Shown one piece after another: positions 7,292 to 15,268 of a DNA stretch of 37,358 nt; position 1 is the stretch's first letter, and the number at the start of each line of letters is the position of its first letter. Under the pieces are notes generated by a model. It was not told the origin of the DNA and searched no databases. It was given only the letters and a program-made list of their open reading frames with translations. The DNA comes from an uncultured Sutterella sp. (lineage in GTDB: Bacteria; Pseudomonadota; Gammaproteobacteria; Burkholderiales; Burkholderiaceae_F): contig UPZS01000019.1 in assembly GCA_900538905.1 (NCBI GenBank), positions 1-37,358 of the forward strand. Direction: 5' to 3'. Both the position numbers and the translations under genes were made by a program.

Positions 7292-9268
7292 GTGATTGCT
7301 GAAATCGGCCACTTTGCGCTGATACTTGCGCTGGTGCTCTCGGTCGTGCAGTGCGTGCTGCCGCTTGTGGGTGCCGCGCGCGGCATCGGCTCGTGGATGG
7401 CGCTTGCGCGTACCGCAGCCTATGCCAATGCGCTTTTTCTGACAATTTCCTTCGGCACTTTAGCGTATTCGTTCTATATCAGTGACTTTACGCTTCTGAA
7501 CGTGGCGAGCAACTCAAACTCGCTGCTGCCGTGGTTTTACAAGGTTGCCGCCTCTTGGGGCAGCCATGAAGGTTCTATTTTGTTTTGGGCCTTGATGCTG
7601 ACCTGGTGGGGATTCTTCGTTGCCTTGACGAGCCGCAAGCTGCCGCAGGAAACCGTGGCCCGCGTGCTCGGCGTCATGGGGTTCATCACGGCGGGTTTCG
7701 TGGCATTCATGCTTTTTACCTCGAACCCGTTCCTGCGTCTGTTCCCGGCAGCTCCCGAAGGTGCCGACCTCAATCCCTTGCTGCAGGACCCGGGCATGGT
7801 CTTTCACCCGCCGTTGCTCTACATGGGCTACGTGGGCTTTACCGTTCCCTTTGCCTTTGCCATTGCAGCGCTGATCGCCGGTCGACTTGACGCCGTTTGG
7901 GCTCGCTGGATGCGTCCTTGGACGACGATGGCGTGGATTCTGCTTACATTGGGTATCTCGCTCGGTTCCTACTGGTCCTACTACGAATTGGGCTGGGGCG
8001 GATGGTGGTTCTGGGATCCGGTCGAAAATTCGTCCTTCATGCCTTGGCTTACCGGTACGGCTTTGCTTCACAGTCTGGCCGTGACGGAAAAACGCGGCTG
8101 CTTCAAGATTTGGACGGTGCTGCTTGCGATCATCACGTTCAGCCTGTCACTTTTGGGTACGTTCCTGGTTCGCTCGGGTATTCTCACGTCCGTGCACGCC
8201 TTTGCGACCGACCCCGAACGCGGTATCTTCATTCTGGCGTTCCTGATCGTTGTGATCGGTCTGTCGTTCCTGCTTTTTGCCTGGCGCGCTCCGACGGTGG
8301 GCCTCGGCGGCAACTTCTCCATGGTGAGCCGCGAGTCGCTTCTTCTCGTCAACAATGTGCTGCTCGTTGTGGCGATGGGCGCTGTCTTGCTCGGTACGCT
8401 CTATCCGCTCTTCTTGGATGCGCTCAATGCCGGCAAGATTTCCGTTGGTCCTCCTTACTTTGACGCCGTGTTCGGTCCCTTGATGCTGCCGATGCTCTTC
8501 CTGCTCGGTGTGGCGCCCTTTGCCCGTTGGAAGGAGGCTGATCTCACGCAGCTCACCAAGCGGCTGTGGATCATCCTTCTGGTGGCTGTGGCCATTGGCG
8601 TTGCCGTGCCGCTTCTGATGGGCCGCTGGAGTACTTGGGTCTTCGTGGGCATTACGCTGGCCGCCTGGGTTGCCGTGAGCGCCGTGGACAACATCCGCGA
8701 ACGCGGCCGCAACATGAAGGTAGGCTTTTTCAAGAAGTTGGCGAATCACCCGCGTGCCTTCTGGGGTATGCATCTTGCCCATCTCGGTGTGGCGATGTTC
8801 GTCGTGGGCGTGGCATTGGTCAAGGGATATCCGGCCGAACGCGACGTGCGCATGTTGCCGGGCGAACATGTGACGGTCTCCGGCTACACCTTCACTTTCC
8901 ATGGTACCGAGGAAGTGCGCGGTCCGAACTACACGGCCACCCGCGGTGACTTCATTGTCACCAAGGATGGCAAGGAAGTGGCTCGACTGCATCCCGAAAA
9001 GCGCAACTATTACAGCTCGCGCTCCATGCCGATGACAGAAGCAGCCATCAAGCACTCGATTGACGGCGACATTTATGTGAGCTTGGGTGAGCCGGTAGGT
9101 GAGGGAGCATGGATTGTGCGCGCTTACCGAAAGCCTTTCGTAACCTGGATTTGGTGGGGCACGATCTTGATGTCTCTGGGCGGCTTTATTGCCATCCTTG
9201 ACCGTCGTTACCGTACTTCCCGTAAGAAGACCAACCGCGCGGCACAAGTCGCGGCTGTGGGAGACTGA
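7292..9268 (+). CDS. ccmF: Cytochrome c heme lyase subunit CcmF
   Basis: CcmF is the large inner-membrane heme lyase of System I. It receives heme from CcmE and, with CcmH and CcmI, ligates it to CXXCH motifs of apocytochromes. The 658-residue protein has many hydrophobic helices, the WWD motif GWGGWWFWDPVENSSFMPWL at about 234-253, and conserved histidines in FHPPLLYMGY (about 172) and LLHSLAV (about 260). A large periplasmic domain precedes the last helix near the C-terminus. The start is GTG at 7292 after AAGGGAGATAGCTCC. ccmG follows with only 2 bases between. Confidence 0.97.
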   Translation: MIAEIGHFALILALVLSVVQCVLPLVGAARGIGSWMALARTAAYANALFLTISFGTLAYSFYISDFTLLNVASNSNSLLPWFYKVAASWGSHEGSILFWALMLTWWGFFVALTSRKLPQETVARVLGVMGFITAGFVAFMLFTSNPFLRLFPAAPEGADLNPLLQDPGMVFHPPLLYMGYVGFTVPFAFAIAALIAGRLDAVWARWMRPWTTMAWILLTLGISLGSYWSYYELGWGGWWFWDPVENSSFMPWLTGTALLHSLAVTEKRGCFKIWTVLLAIITFSLSLLGTFLVRSGILTSVHAFATDPERGIFILAFLIVVIGLSFLLFAWRAPTVGLGGNFSMVSRESLLLVNNVLLVVAMGAVLLGTLYPLFLDALNAGKISVGPPYFDAVFGPLMLPMLFLLGVAPFARWKEADLTQLTKRLWIILLVAVAIGVAVPLLMGRWSTWVFVGITLAAWVAVSAVDNIRERGRNMKVGFFKKLANHPRAFWGMHLAHLGVAMFVVGVALVKGYPAERDVRMLPGEHVTVSGYTFTFHGTEEVRGPNYTATRGDFIVTKDGKEVARLHPEKRNYYSSRSMPMTEAAIKHSIDGDIYVSLGEPVGEGAWIVRAYRKPFVTWIWWGTILMSLGGFIAILDRRYRTSRKKTNRAAQVAAVGD

Positions 9269-9270
9269 TC

Positions 9271-9801
9271 ATGTTGCGATTGAAGTATCTCATTCCGCTT
9301 TTGATTTTCCTTTTCGTTTGCGTGTTTCTGTTCGTGGGCTTGTATCTTGATCCCCGCAAGGTTCCCTCGGCTTTGATCGATAAGCCCGCGCCTGAGTTCT
9401 CGCTTCCGACGATGAGCGGCGAGACCGTCACCAAGAAGGATCTTCTCGGCAAGGTCTATCTGCTCAACGTTTGGGCTTCCTGGTGCGAAGCCTGCCGCTA
9501 CGAGCATCCGTATTTCATTCAGCTCAAGAATGAAGGCGTCAAGACCATGATGGTCGGATACAACTATCGCGACAAACCTGCTTTGGCCACTCGCTGGCTA
9601 CAGGTTTTAGGTAACCCCTACGATGTCGTGCTTGTTGACGCCAGCGGCAAGGCTGCCATTGACTTCGGCGTGTATGGCGCTCCGGAAACTTTCGTGATCG
9701 ACAAGAAGGGCGTGATCCGCTACAAGGTGATCGGCCCGATGACAGAAGAAGTCTGGAAGAAGGATGTCAAGCCCATTGTTGATATGCTCGAGAAGCAGTA
9801 A
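9271..9801 (+). CDS. ccmG: Thiol:disulfide oxidoreductase CcmG/DsbE
   Basis: CcmG is a membrane-anchored periplasmic thioredoxin-like reductant that keeps apocytochrome or CcmH cysteines reduced before heme attachment. The 176-residue protein has one N-terminal anchor (about 7-25), the family block APEFSLPTMSGETV and the active site WASWCEACRYEHP with Cys about 72 and 75. YGAPETFVIDKKGVIRYK is the cis-proline and CcmG-type strand region. The intervening CEAC dipeptide is less usual than the common CxPC forms but falls inside the family. It starts right after ccmF. Confidence 0.94.
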   Translation: MLRLKYLIPLLIFLFVCVFLFVGLYLDPRKVPSALIDKPAPEFSLPTMSGETVTKKDLLGKVYLLNVWASWCEACRYEHPYFIQLKNEGVKTMMVGYNYRDKPALATRWLQVLGNPYDVVLVDASGKAAIDFGVYGAPETFVIDKKGVIRYKVIGPMTEEVWKKDVKPIVDMLEKQ

Positions 9802-9817
9802 ATAAGGAGAGTACGAC

Positions 9818-10336
9818 ATGACATTCAAGAAACTGTGTCTTACGACCGCCTGCGCAGCGTTGATTTCATTTGCGGGCGTTGCGACTGCTCAGTCGGCTCC
9901 TTCTATTGCTCAGGCCGTCGAAAACTCCAAGGAAGCCGTTCCGACGGCGTTTGACCCTGTGGCGCACAAGCGTGTACTGGGGATTTCCGAGCAGCTGCGC
10001 TGCCTGGTGTGTCAGAACCAGTCGATTGCCGACTCTAACGCCGAATTGGCAGTTGACCTTCGCAATCAGGTGATCGAACAGATCAATGCCGGTCGCACTG
10101 ACGAAGAAATCATCAAGTACATGGTTGACCGCTATGGCGACTTTGTGCTTTATAACCCGCCTTTTAAAGCGAGCACGGTGATTTTGTGGGTGGGCCCTGC
10201 CGTACTTTTCTTTGGTGCCGTGATCGCTTTCTACATCAACCTGCGCCGCCGCAAGAGTCAGGTCGCTAAGACGGAGCGTGCATTAACGCCCGATGAGAAG
10301 CGTCGGGCCGAAGCACTGCTGCGCGGTGACAAATAA
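9818..10336 (+). CDS. ccmH: Cytochrome c maturation protein CcmH
   Basis: CcmH is a periplasmic thiol protein of the heme ligation complex that reduces or holds the apocytochrome disulfide. The 172-residue sequence has a signal peptide (cleavage likely after VATAQS), the diagnostic LRCLVCQNQSIADSNAELA with Cys about 62 and 65, the block YGDFVLYNPPFK, then one C-terminal helix. This is the short CcmH form; the TPR part is encoded by the separate ccmI downstream. ATG at 9818 follows AAGGAGAGTACGAC. Confidence 0.96.
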   Translation: MTFKKLCLTTACAALISFAGVATAQSAPSIAQAVENSKEAVPTAFDPVAHKRVLGISEQLRCLVCQNQSIADSNAELAVDLRNQVIEQINAGRTDEEIIKYMVDRYGDFVLYNPPFKASTVILWVGPAVLFFGAVIAFYINLRRRKSQVAKTERALTPDEKRRAEALLRGDK

Positions 10337-10353
10337 CGAGCGGAGAGGAACAA

Positions 10354-11640
10354 GTGCTTTCTATATTTATCGCTATTGCCATTGCGCTCGTTGTCGTGGC
10401 GCTTGCGCTTATTGTTTGGCCGCTCGTCAAGAAAGATCATGACGACGGTTTGTCTCGCCGCAAGGCTGACAATCTGGCCATTTTGCGCCAGCAGTATGAA
10501 GAGCTTGAAGCTGACCATAAGGCTGGTCGCGTGAGCGACGACGAATACGAAGAGACGCGCGGGGAAATCGAAACCCGTGTGCTGGAAGAATCCAAGGATC
10601 CGGAAGATGCGGTGCCGCTTAAGCAGGGTAAGCAAGGTATTTACGCTGCTTTTGCTCTCGTGGTGATCATTCCAGTGGTTTCCTTTTTGCTTTATCTGCA
10701 AATCGGTTCACCGATTGCGATGGACCCCGACTTCACGCGTCAGCAGGAGCAGATGCAGAAGATGTCAGGTCAGCACAGCGATGCTGAACTTGCCGAACAG
10801 GTGAAGTTCCTCGAAGAGCGACTGAAAGAACATCCTGATAACGCCGACGGTTGGATGATGCTTGCTCGTACGAGCGCGGCGGTCAAGGATTGGGCCAAGA
10901 GCTCTCAGGCCTTTGAACAGGTCAATCGCCTTGTTCCTGATAACGCCGACGTGCTGGCCGATTGGGCCGACGTGATGGCAGCCGCTCAGCAAGGTGACCT
11001 TGAAGGCCGTCCGAAGGAACTCATCGAAAAGGCGCTTGCCGTCGATCCGCAACACTGGAAAGCGCTTGCTCTGATGGGAACACTTTGCTTTAACAAGGGC
11101 GACTATGAAGGTGCCGTGAAGTATTGGAGCCGTATGCTTGCCGGTGTTGAACAGGGCAGCGAAGAATGGCGCCAGATCATGGAGAACATCGAACAGGCCC
11201 GTCGTGCCGGCGGTCTGCCGCCCGATCCCTCGATCGGTTCGATTGAGCCGCAGGCTGAAGCTTCTGCTACCGCGCAACCTGCAGCTTCCAATGCTGTGAT
11301 CACCGGCGAAGTTGACGTTTCGCCTGAAATGAAGAGCAAAATCCGTCCCGACGACACAGTGTTCGTATACGCTCGTCCGATCGAAGGCAGCAAGATGCCG
11401 GTGGCGTTTGCAAGCTACAAGGGGAAGGATTTGCCCATTAAGTTCCGGTTGGACGCTCAAAGCCAGATGGGCATGGGCATGAAGACTCTGGCAGATGTCA
11501 AGGAAGCCTATGTTGAAGCTCGTGTGTCGCGCTCCGGTAACTTCATGCCGGCTTCCGGTGACCTCGAAGGCGCTGCCGACGGCAAGGTTGCTGTGGGCAC
11601 CCAGGGCGTTCGTGTGGTGATCAACAGAACACTTCCGTAA
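10354..11640 (+). CDS. ccmI: Cytochrome c maturation TPR protein CcmI
   Basis: CcmI (CycH) binds the C-terminus of apocytochromes and delivers them to the CcmFH ligase. The 428-residue protein has two helices near the N-terminus (about 2-22 and 92-112) around a cytosolic segment rich in Glu/Lys. Next come TPR-like repeats (LKEHPDNADGWMMLARTSAA and LAVDPQHWKALALMGTLCFN) and a C-terminal periplasmic domain typical of full-length CcmI (VFVYARPIEGSKMPVAFAS, VEARVSRSGNFMPASGDLEG). The start is GTG at 10354 after GCGGAGAGGAACAA. It is the last gene of the ccm operon; a terminator follows. Confidence 0.93.
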   Translation: MLSIFIAIAIALVVVALALIVWPLVKKDHDDGLSRRKADNLAILRQQYEELEADHKAGRVSDDEYEETRGEIETRVLEESKDPEDAVPLKQGKQGIYAAFALVVIIPVVSFLLYLQIGSPIAMDPDFTRQQEQMQKMSGQHSDAELAEQVKFLEERLKEHPDNADGWMMLARTSAAVKDWAKSSQAFEQVNRLVPDNADVLADWADVMAAAQQGDLEGRPKELIEKALAVDPQHWKALALMGTLCFNKGDYEGAVKYWSRMLAGVEQGSEEWRQIMENIEQARRAGGLPPDPSIGSIEPQAEASATAQPAASNAVITGEVDVSPEMKSKIRPDDTVFVYARPIEGSKMPVAFASYKGKDLPIKFRLDAQSQMGMGMKTLADVKEAYVEARVSRSGNFMPASGDLEGAADGKVAVGTQGVRVVINRTLP

Positions 11641-11687
11641 AGATTGGTTGACAATTTCCACTGAACGTTGCCGTGGATAGGCACTAC

Positions 11688-11736
11688 AAACCGCCGCAGA
11701 TGCATGAGATTTCCCAGCGCTGCGGCGGTTTCTTTT
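11688..11736 (+). terminator. Terminator of the ccm operon
   Basis: A perfect 12-bp stem (11688-11699 with 11720-11731) encloses a 20-base loop and ends in CTTTTCC. It lies 48 bases past the ccmI stop and separates the operon from the next gene. Confidence 0.75.
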
Positions 11737-11913
11737 CCTTGTTCCGGCCGCTCAATGCGGGTGGCGAGTTGCTTGCAACAACTTCTGCCTTTTGCCGTAG
11801 CAGTTTGAAACGTTTCCAAACGCTCGCTGTTGGGACTTTTTTGCCATGATTGCACTCATCGAACGCGGGATTGCAAAACCGCGGATCTTTTAAAACAACA
11901 AAAAGGATGAGCC

Positions 11914-12750
11914 ATGATGCGAGCTAAATCTTTCCTTATCGCTTCCGTATGTGCAGCACTTTTTGCGGCCGCCGGCGTTCAGGCCGCCGCACCGAAACCG
12001 CCCCGTGCTACGCAGGGCACGACGGTAACCTTGCCGGTAACGGCCAGTGTGGAAGTGGCTAACGATCAGGCTGTGATTGAACTCTATGTGCTCGAACAGA
12101 GCAAGGACATCGCTCAAGCCACGACCAAGGCGATTGAACGCGCCGCCGAAGGTCTCAAGCAGCTCAAGGCTTTGTATCCGCAGGCCGAACTGAAGAACCA
12201 GACGCTCACCTCAACGCCGCGCTACAGCAAGGCCAAGGAAGGTGAGGCCCCTGAAATCGTTGGTTGGGAAGTGCGTCAGTCTGTTTCTGCCAAGCTCAAG
12301 AATGTCGAGCAGGCTGCTCCGTTCGTGCAGAGCGCACAGAAATACTTTGCCTTCAGTTCCGTCGGCTTCCAGCTGAGCCCAGAGTCACGTGCTGCTGTGC
12401 AGGATCAGTTGGTTCGCGAGGCCATTAAGAACATGAAGGCTCAGGCAAAGGTCATTGCCGAAGCGATGGTCGGCCAAAACGCTCGAGTTACCTACGAGAC
12501 GGTCGACTTCCACAACGCGGCCTACGATCGTCCGGTCACGTACCGCATGAACGCCGACATGGTGATGGCCAAGGCAATGGCCGCCGAAGCTGCGCCCGCG
12601 CTTCCTGTTTTTGAGCCGGGTATGACGACGCTTAGCCGTAATCTCACGGCCAAGGTCCGTATCCTTCCGAAGGCAAAGGCCCGCGTGAAGGCTCCGAAGC
12701 CGGATAACGACAGACCGCGACCGATGCATCCGATCGCCAATGTCAACTGA
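11914..12750 (+). CDS. Periplasmic SIMPL-domain (DUF541, YggE-like) protein
   Basis: This 278-residue exported protein looks like a member of the SIMPL/DUF541 family (E. coli YggE and relatives). Those are periplasmic proteins loosely linked to oxidative stress or signalling and have no defined reaction. A signal peptide (MMRAKSFLIASVCAALFAA, cleavage near AAGVQA-AA) is followed by beta-rich sequence and the family features of paired terms: ASVEVANDQAVIELYV, LKNQTLTSTPRYS, WEVRQSVSAKLKNVEQ. The end is rich in Lys, Arg and Pro. It has AAAGGATGAGCC before two adjacent ATG codons, so the start is 11914 or 11917. It is flanked by terminators on both sides and is probably monocistronic. Confidence in the fold is moderate. 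Confidence 0.75.
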   Translation: MMRAKSFLIASVCAALFAAAGVQAAAPKPPRATQGTTVTLPVTASVEVANDQAVIELYVLEQSKDIAQATTKAIERAAEGLKQLKALYPQAELKNQTLTSTPRYSKAKEGEAPEIVGWEVRQSVSAKLKNVEQAAPFVQSAQKYFAFSSVGFQLSPESRAAVQDQLVREAIKNMKAQAKVIAEAMVGQNARVTYETVDFHNAAYDRPVTYRMNADMVMAKAMAAEAAPALPVFEPGMTTLSRNLTAKVRILPKAKARVKAPKPDNDRPRPMHPIANVN

Positions 12751-12776
12751 GATTATTGACTGATTCAACTTAAGCA

Positions 12777-12812
12777 AAGCGCGAAGACCGGACGTACGAT
12801 CTTCGCGCTTAA
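12777..12812. terminator. Convergent hairpin, probable bidirectional terminator
   Basis: An 11-bp perfect stem (12777-12787 and 12800-12810, 12-base loop) sits between two converging genes. Short T-rich sequence follows on the plus strand (TAAACTTTGTTT); on the minus strand the tail is poorer. Confidence 0.6.
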
Positions 12813-12856
12813 ACTTTGTTTGGCTCGTACCGCATCGGCACGGTGTTTTCCCATGA

Positions 12857-13927
12857 TCAGAACATGAGCTTGACGGCTTCTAACGCCTCAAGATGAGCTC
12901 GGTCGCCGGCATCCATGAAAGGCTTGAGAGTTTCCGGATTACCGGCCGGGATGATGCCCGAGGGCGTGATGTAGCTCGTGACCCATTCGTTGGGGATGAT
13001 GTCTACGAAGGGGTGACGGGAAACCGGAACCGTACCGATGTCGAAGTCCTGACCAGCAAACTCTTCGTAGGGTGCTTCTTGGGCCGAGGCAAAGTTGGAG
13101 TCAAACACGTGACGGTAGGCAACGATGTAGACAGGAATGCCAAGGTGCTTGGCGATAGCTGCAGGTCCTGTCGCGCCGGCTGGAACCTGAACATCACCGT
13201 TGGCGCAGATGCGCACGCCGATGACGTATAGAGCGCGCGCATTTTCGCGCATCATCAAATGTGGAATACCTGCATCGGTTACAAGATCCGCAGGGCACCC
13301 CGCCGCTCGTAGCTCCTTCACCGTGTAGTGTGTTTCGGCAAGCGGCGGCGACACCGGACAGTACACGCGCGGGATGCGTTTGCCAGCGTTCTTGCGATCA
13401 ATCAGGACGGGAACCAGCGTGCCGCGCGCGACTGAATGTTGTGAACCGAAACCTCCCACCGCCGTAATCATGCCGTCCTGAGGAAGCGTGCTTTCGATGT
13501 GAGCGCGCATCTGTGCTTCAATCTTGTCGATGCTGTTGCAAATGATCGAATGCATACAGTTGAGCGCCTTGCAACATTCCTGAGGCGAAGCGTTGTGGCT
13601 CATGAGGGCGGAGACCAGTCGAGACACAGCGTTGGCAGTGCGGCTCAGCGGGAAGCTGTAGGGACGGGCGGCTTTGAGAACTAACACCGCTTCCTGCAAG
13701 GTGTAATAGAAAGAGGCGGGAGTCGGGGTGTTGGCGTGAATCTGGGCCTGCAGACAGACGCTGGCAGCCGAAATGCCGGGAATCAGACCGGGGCCGGTCA
13801 CGATGTAATCTCGTAATGCCTGAGCCAGAGGGTTGATGGACTCAAAACGTACATACTCTTCAGTTTCAAAGTTGCGGCTGTTGCGAATTTGCAGGCCGTC
13901 TTCCGTAAGACGATAGCTTTGTGACAT
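12857..13927 (-). CDS. MtnA/eIF2B-fold family protein, catalytic residues apparently absent
   Basis: This 356-residue protein resembles the family that includes methylthioribose-1-phosphate isomerase (MtnA), ribose-1,5-bisphosphate isomerase and eIF2B regulatory subunits. The C-terminal half shows the family pattern: VKELRAAGCPADLVTDAGIP, ALYVIGVRICANGDV, AIAKHLGIPVYIVA, and the terminal FVDIIPNEWVTSYITPSGII. The N-terminal half is helical, as in the family. The usual catalytic cysteine in the THCNTG region and the aspartate of GADRxxANG are not recognisable, so ordinary MtnA activity is doubtful. The start at 13927 is the first ATG matching the family; its ribosome binding site is weak, and an open extension reaches 14218. 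A terminator upstream separates it from the asparaginase. Exact substrate unknown. Confidence 0.65.
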   Translation of the reverse strand: MSQSYRLTEDGLQIRNSRNFETEEYVRFESINPLAQALRDYIVTGPGLIPGISAASVCLQAQIHANTPTPASFYYTLQEAVLVLKAARPYSFPLSRTANAVSRLVSALMSHNASPQECCKALNCMHSIICNSIDKIEAQMRAHIESTLPQDGMITAVGGFGSQHSVARGTLVPVLIDRKNAGKRIPRVYCPVSPPLAETHYTVKELRAAGCPADLVTDAGIPHLMMRENARALYVIGVRICANGDVQVPAGATGPAAIAKHLGIPVYIVAYRHVFDSNFASAQEAPYEEFAGQDFDIGTVPVSRHPFVDIIPNEWVTSYITPSGIIPAGNPETLKPFMDAGDRAHLEALEAVKLMF

Positions 13928-14167
13928 GGATGAAATATTCAGAGTGCTCGGTATGGAAGATAGTCGAATTCTAGAGTCGGACAATCGGCACAGGCTTGTT
14001 TCAGCATAGTGTTTTGTCCATATCCAGTTGCGGACAAAGAAAAATCGGTGCCTCTGTTTGATCCGATAGGCACAGTTTTGCCGGGATTTTGCCTGCAAAA
14101 GAGCACTTTGACCATGCAAGATCGCATAGTGGCAGATTTTGTTGCAAAAAACGTTTGCCAAAAATGT
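13928..14167. other. Promoter region of the MtnA/eIF2B-like gene
   Basis: With the terminator at 14168-14202, these 240 bases separate the asparaginase unit from the following minus-strand gene and should hold that gene's promoter. The stretch is AT-rich on its upstream side. No near-consensus promoter or coding frame with family resemblance is visible. Confidence 0.4.
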
Positions 14168-14202
14168 AAAAAAAAGAGCCTCATTCGAATACCGAATGAG
14201 GC
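14168..14202 (-). terminator. Terminator after the asparaginase gene
   Basis: A perfect 10-bp stem (14178-14187 with 14193-14202, 5-base loop) is followed on the minus strand by TC and eight T residues. It lies 37 bases beyond the asparaginase stop and is one of the clearest terminators in the window. Confidence 0.92.
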
Positions 14203-14239
14203 CTTGTGGAAATGTCAATGATTGGATGGAAAGCGAAAA

Positions 14240-15232
14240 CTAGATGTCAAAGATTTTTTCCAGAGCATCACGATCGGTCGCAAGTTCCGGATGTTCGGAA
14301 AGGACGATCATGAGCTTCAGGCGAGCCTTGGCTGCCGAGATTTCGCCGCCCATGGCAAGACCGGCACGGCGGGTGTCCGTCACACTGCCTGGGTAACCGT
14401 AGACGTCAAGTACGCGGCCGCCCGGCGTACGCGTGGTGAGAACGACAGCAACGCCGGCTTTGACTGCGTCTTCAATGCCGGGAACCATGGGTGGGGGAAC
14501 ATTGCCGCGGCCGAAGCCCTCAATGACAATGCCTTTGCAGCCCTGAGAAACGGCAAAGTCAATGTAGTCGCGGGTCGAACCGGTCATGCACTTGATGAGG
14601 TCGACGCGAGCGGTCAGAGATTTGGGTGCGAAACGCAGTACATTAAGCGGCTTGCGACGAATAATGATCTTGTCAAGATCCACATAGCCGATCGGACCCC
14701 ACCAAGGAGACTGGAAGGTTGCCGGGTTGGCCGAATGCGTCTTCATCACTTCGCCGGGAGCATGCAGAGTTTCATTTAGACACACGAGCACTCCCATGCC
14801 GACAGCTTCCTGACTGGCAGCGGTTTTGACCGCGCAGTAGATGTTCATGGGACCGTCCGGGCTGGTGTCGCCCGCGCCGCGCATGGCGGCGGTTGTGACG
14901 ATAGGCTTGGGACTGGTGTGAAGTAGATCCAGGAAGTAGCTGGTTTCCTCGAGCGTATCGGTACCGTGCGTGACAATCGCCCCGGCCACGTCGTCCCGAG
15001 CCAGAACTTCTTCGAGCTTGAGATGCAGATCCCACATGTTCTGAGGCGTCATACCGGGTGAAGCAATGTTGGAGAACTGAATGAATTCCAACGGAGCAAC
15101 CTCGCCGAGGCCGGGAACGGCAGCAGCAAGATCTTCACCGGTGCAAGCCGGCACCAGACCGTCTTTTTCCGGGTCGTACTTCATGGCGATCGTGCCGCCG
15201 GTGGCTACAACGACAACTTTTTTATCAATCAT
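14240..15232 (-). CDS. Cytoplasmic L-asparaginase (bacterial type I/II family)
   Basis: L-asparaginase hydrolyses asparagine to aspartate and ammonia. The 330-residue protein has both threonine motifs: ATGGTIAMKYD near residue 11, and VTHGTDTLEETSYFLDLL near 88, supplying the Thr-Asp pair. The block TAAMRGAGDTSPDGPMN and a conserved lysine in VMKTHSANPATF also fit. No signal peptide is present, so the enzyme should be cytosolic, although the body of the sequence is like the periplasmic type II enzymes. I place the start at the ATG at 15232, 8 bases after AAGGAG; a TTG at 15238 is too close to that site. It follows the 415-residue unknown gene by 36 bases and ends at a strong terminator. Strict specificity for asparagine over glutamine cannot be read from the sequence. 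Confidence 0.92.
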   Translation of the reverse strand: MIDKKVVVVATGGTIAMKYDPEKDGLVPACTGEDLAAAVPGLGEVAPLEFIQFSNIASPGMTPQNMWDLHLKLEEVLARDDVAGAIVTHGTDTLEETSYFLDLLHTSPKPIVTTAAMRGAGDTSPDGPMNIYCAVKTAASQEAVGMGVLVCLNETLHAPGEVMKTHSANPATFQSPWWGPIGYVDLDKIIIRRKPLNVLRFAPKSLTARVDLIKCMTGSTRDYIDFAVSQGCKGIVIEGFGRGNVPPPMVPGIEDAVKAGVAVVLTTRTPGGRVLDVYGYPGSVTDTRRAGLAMGGEISAAKARLKLMIVLSEHPELATDRDALEKIFDI

Positions 15233-15268
15233 TTCCAATGCTCCTTGCGGGATAAAGTAGAAAAAAAG

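Noticed and set aside
8147..9247. 366-codon minus-strand frame inside ccmF
   Set aside because: Rich in His and Gln as expected for an antisense shadow; ccmF on the other strand has full family motifs.
13928..14218. 97-residue N-terminal extension of the MtnA/eIF2B-like protein
   Set aside because: The extension crosses the asparaginase terminator, has no family similarity and lacks a ribosome binding site.
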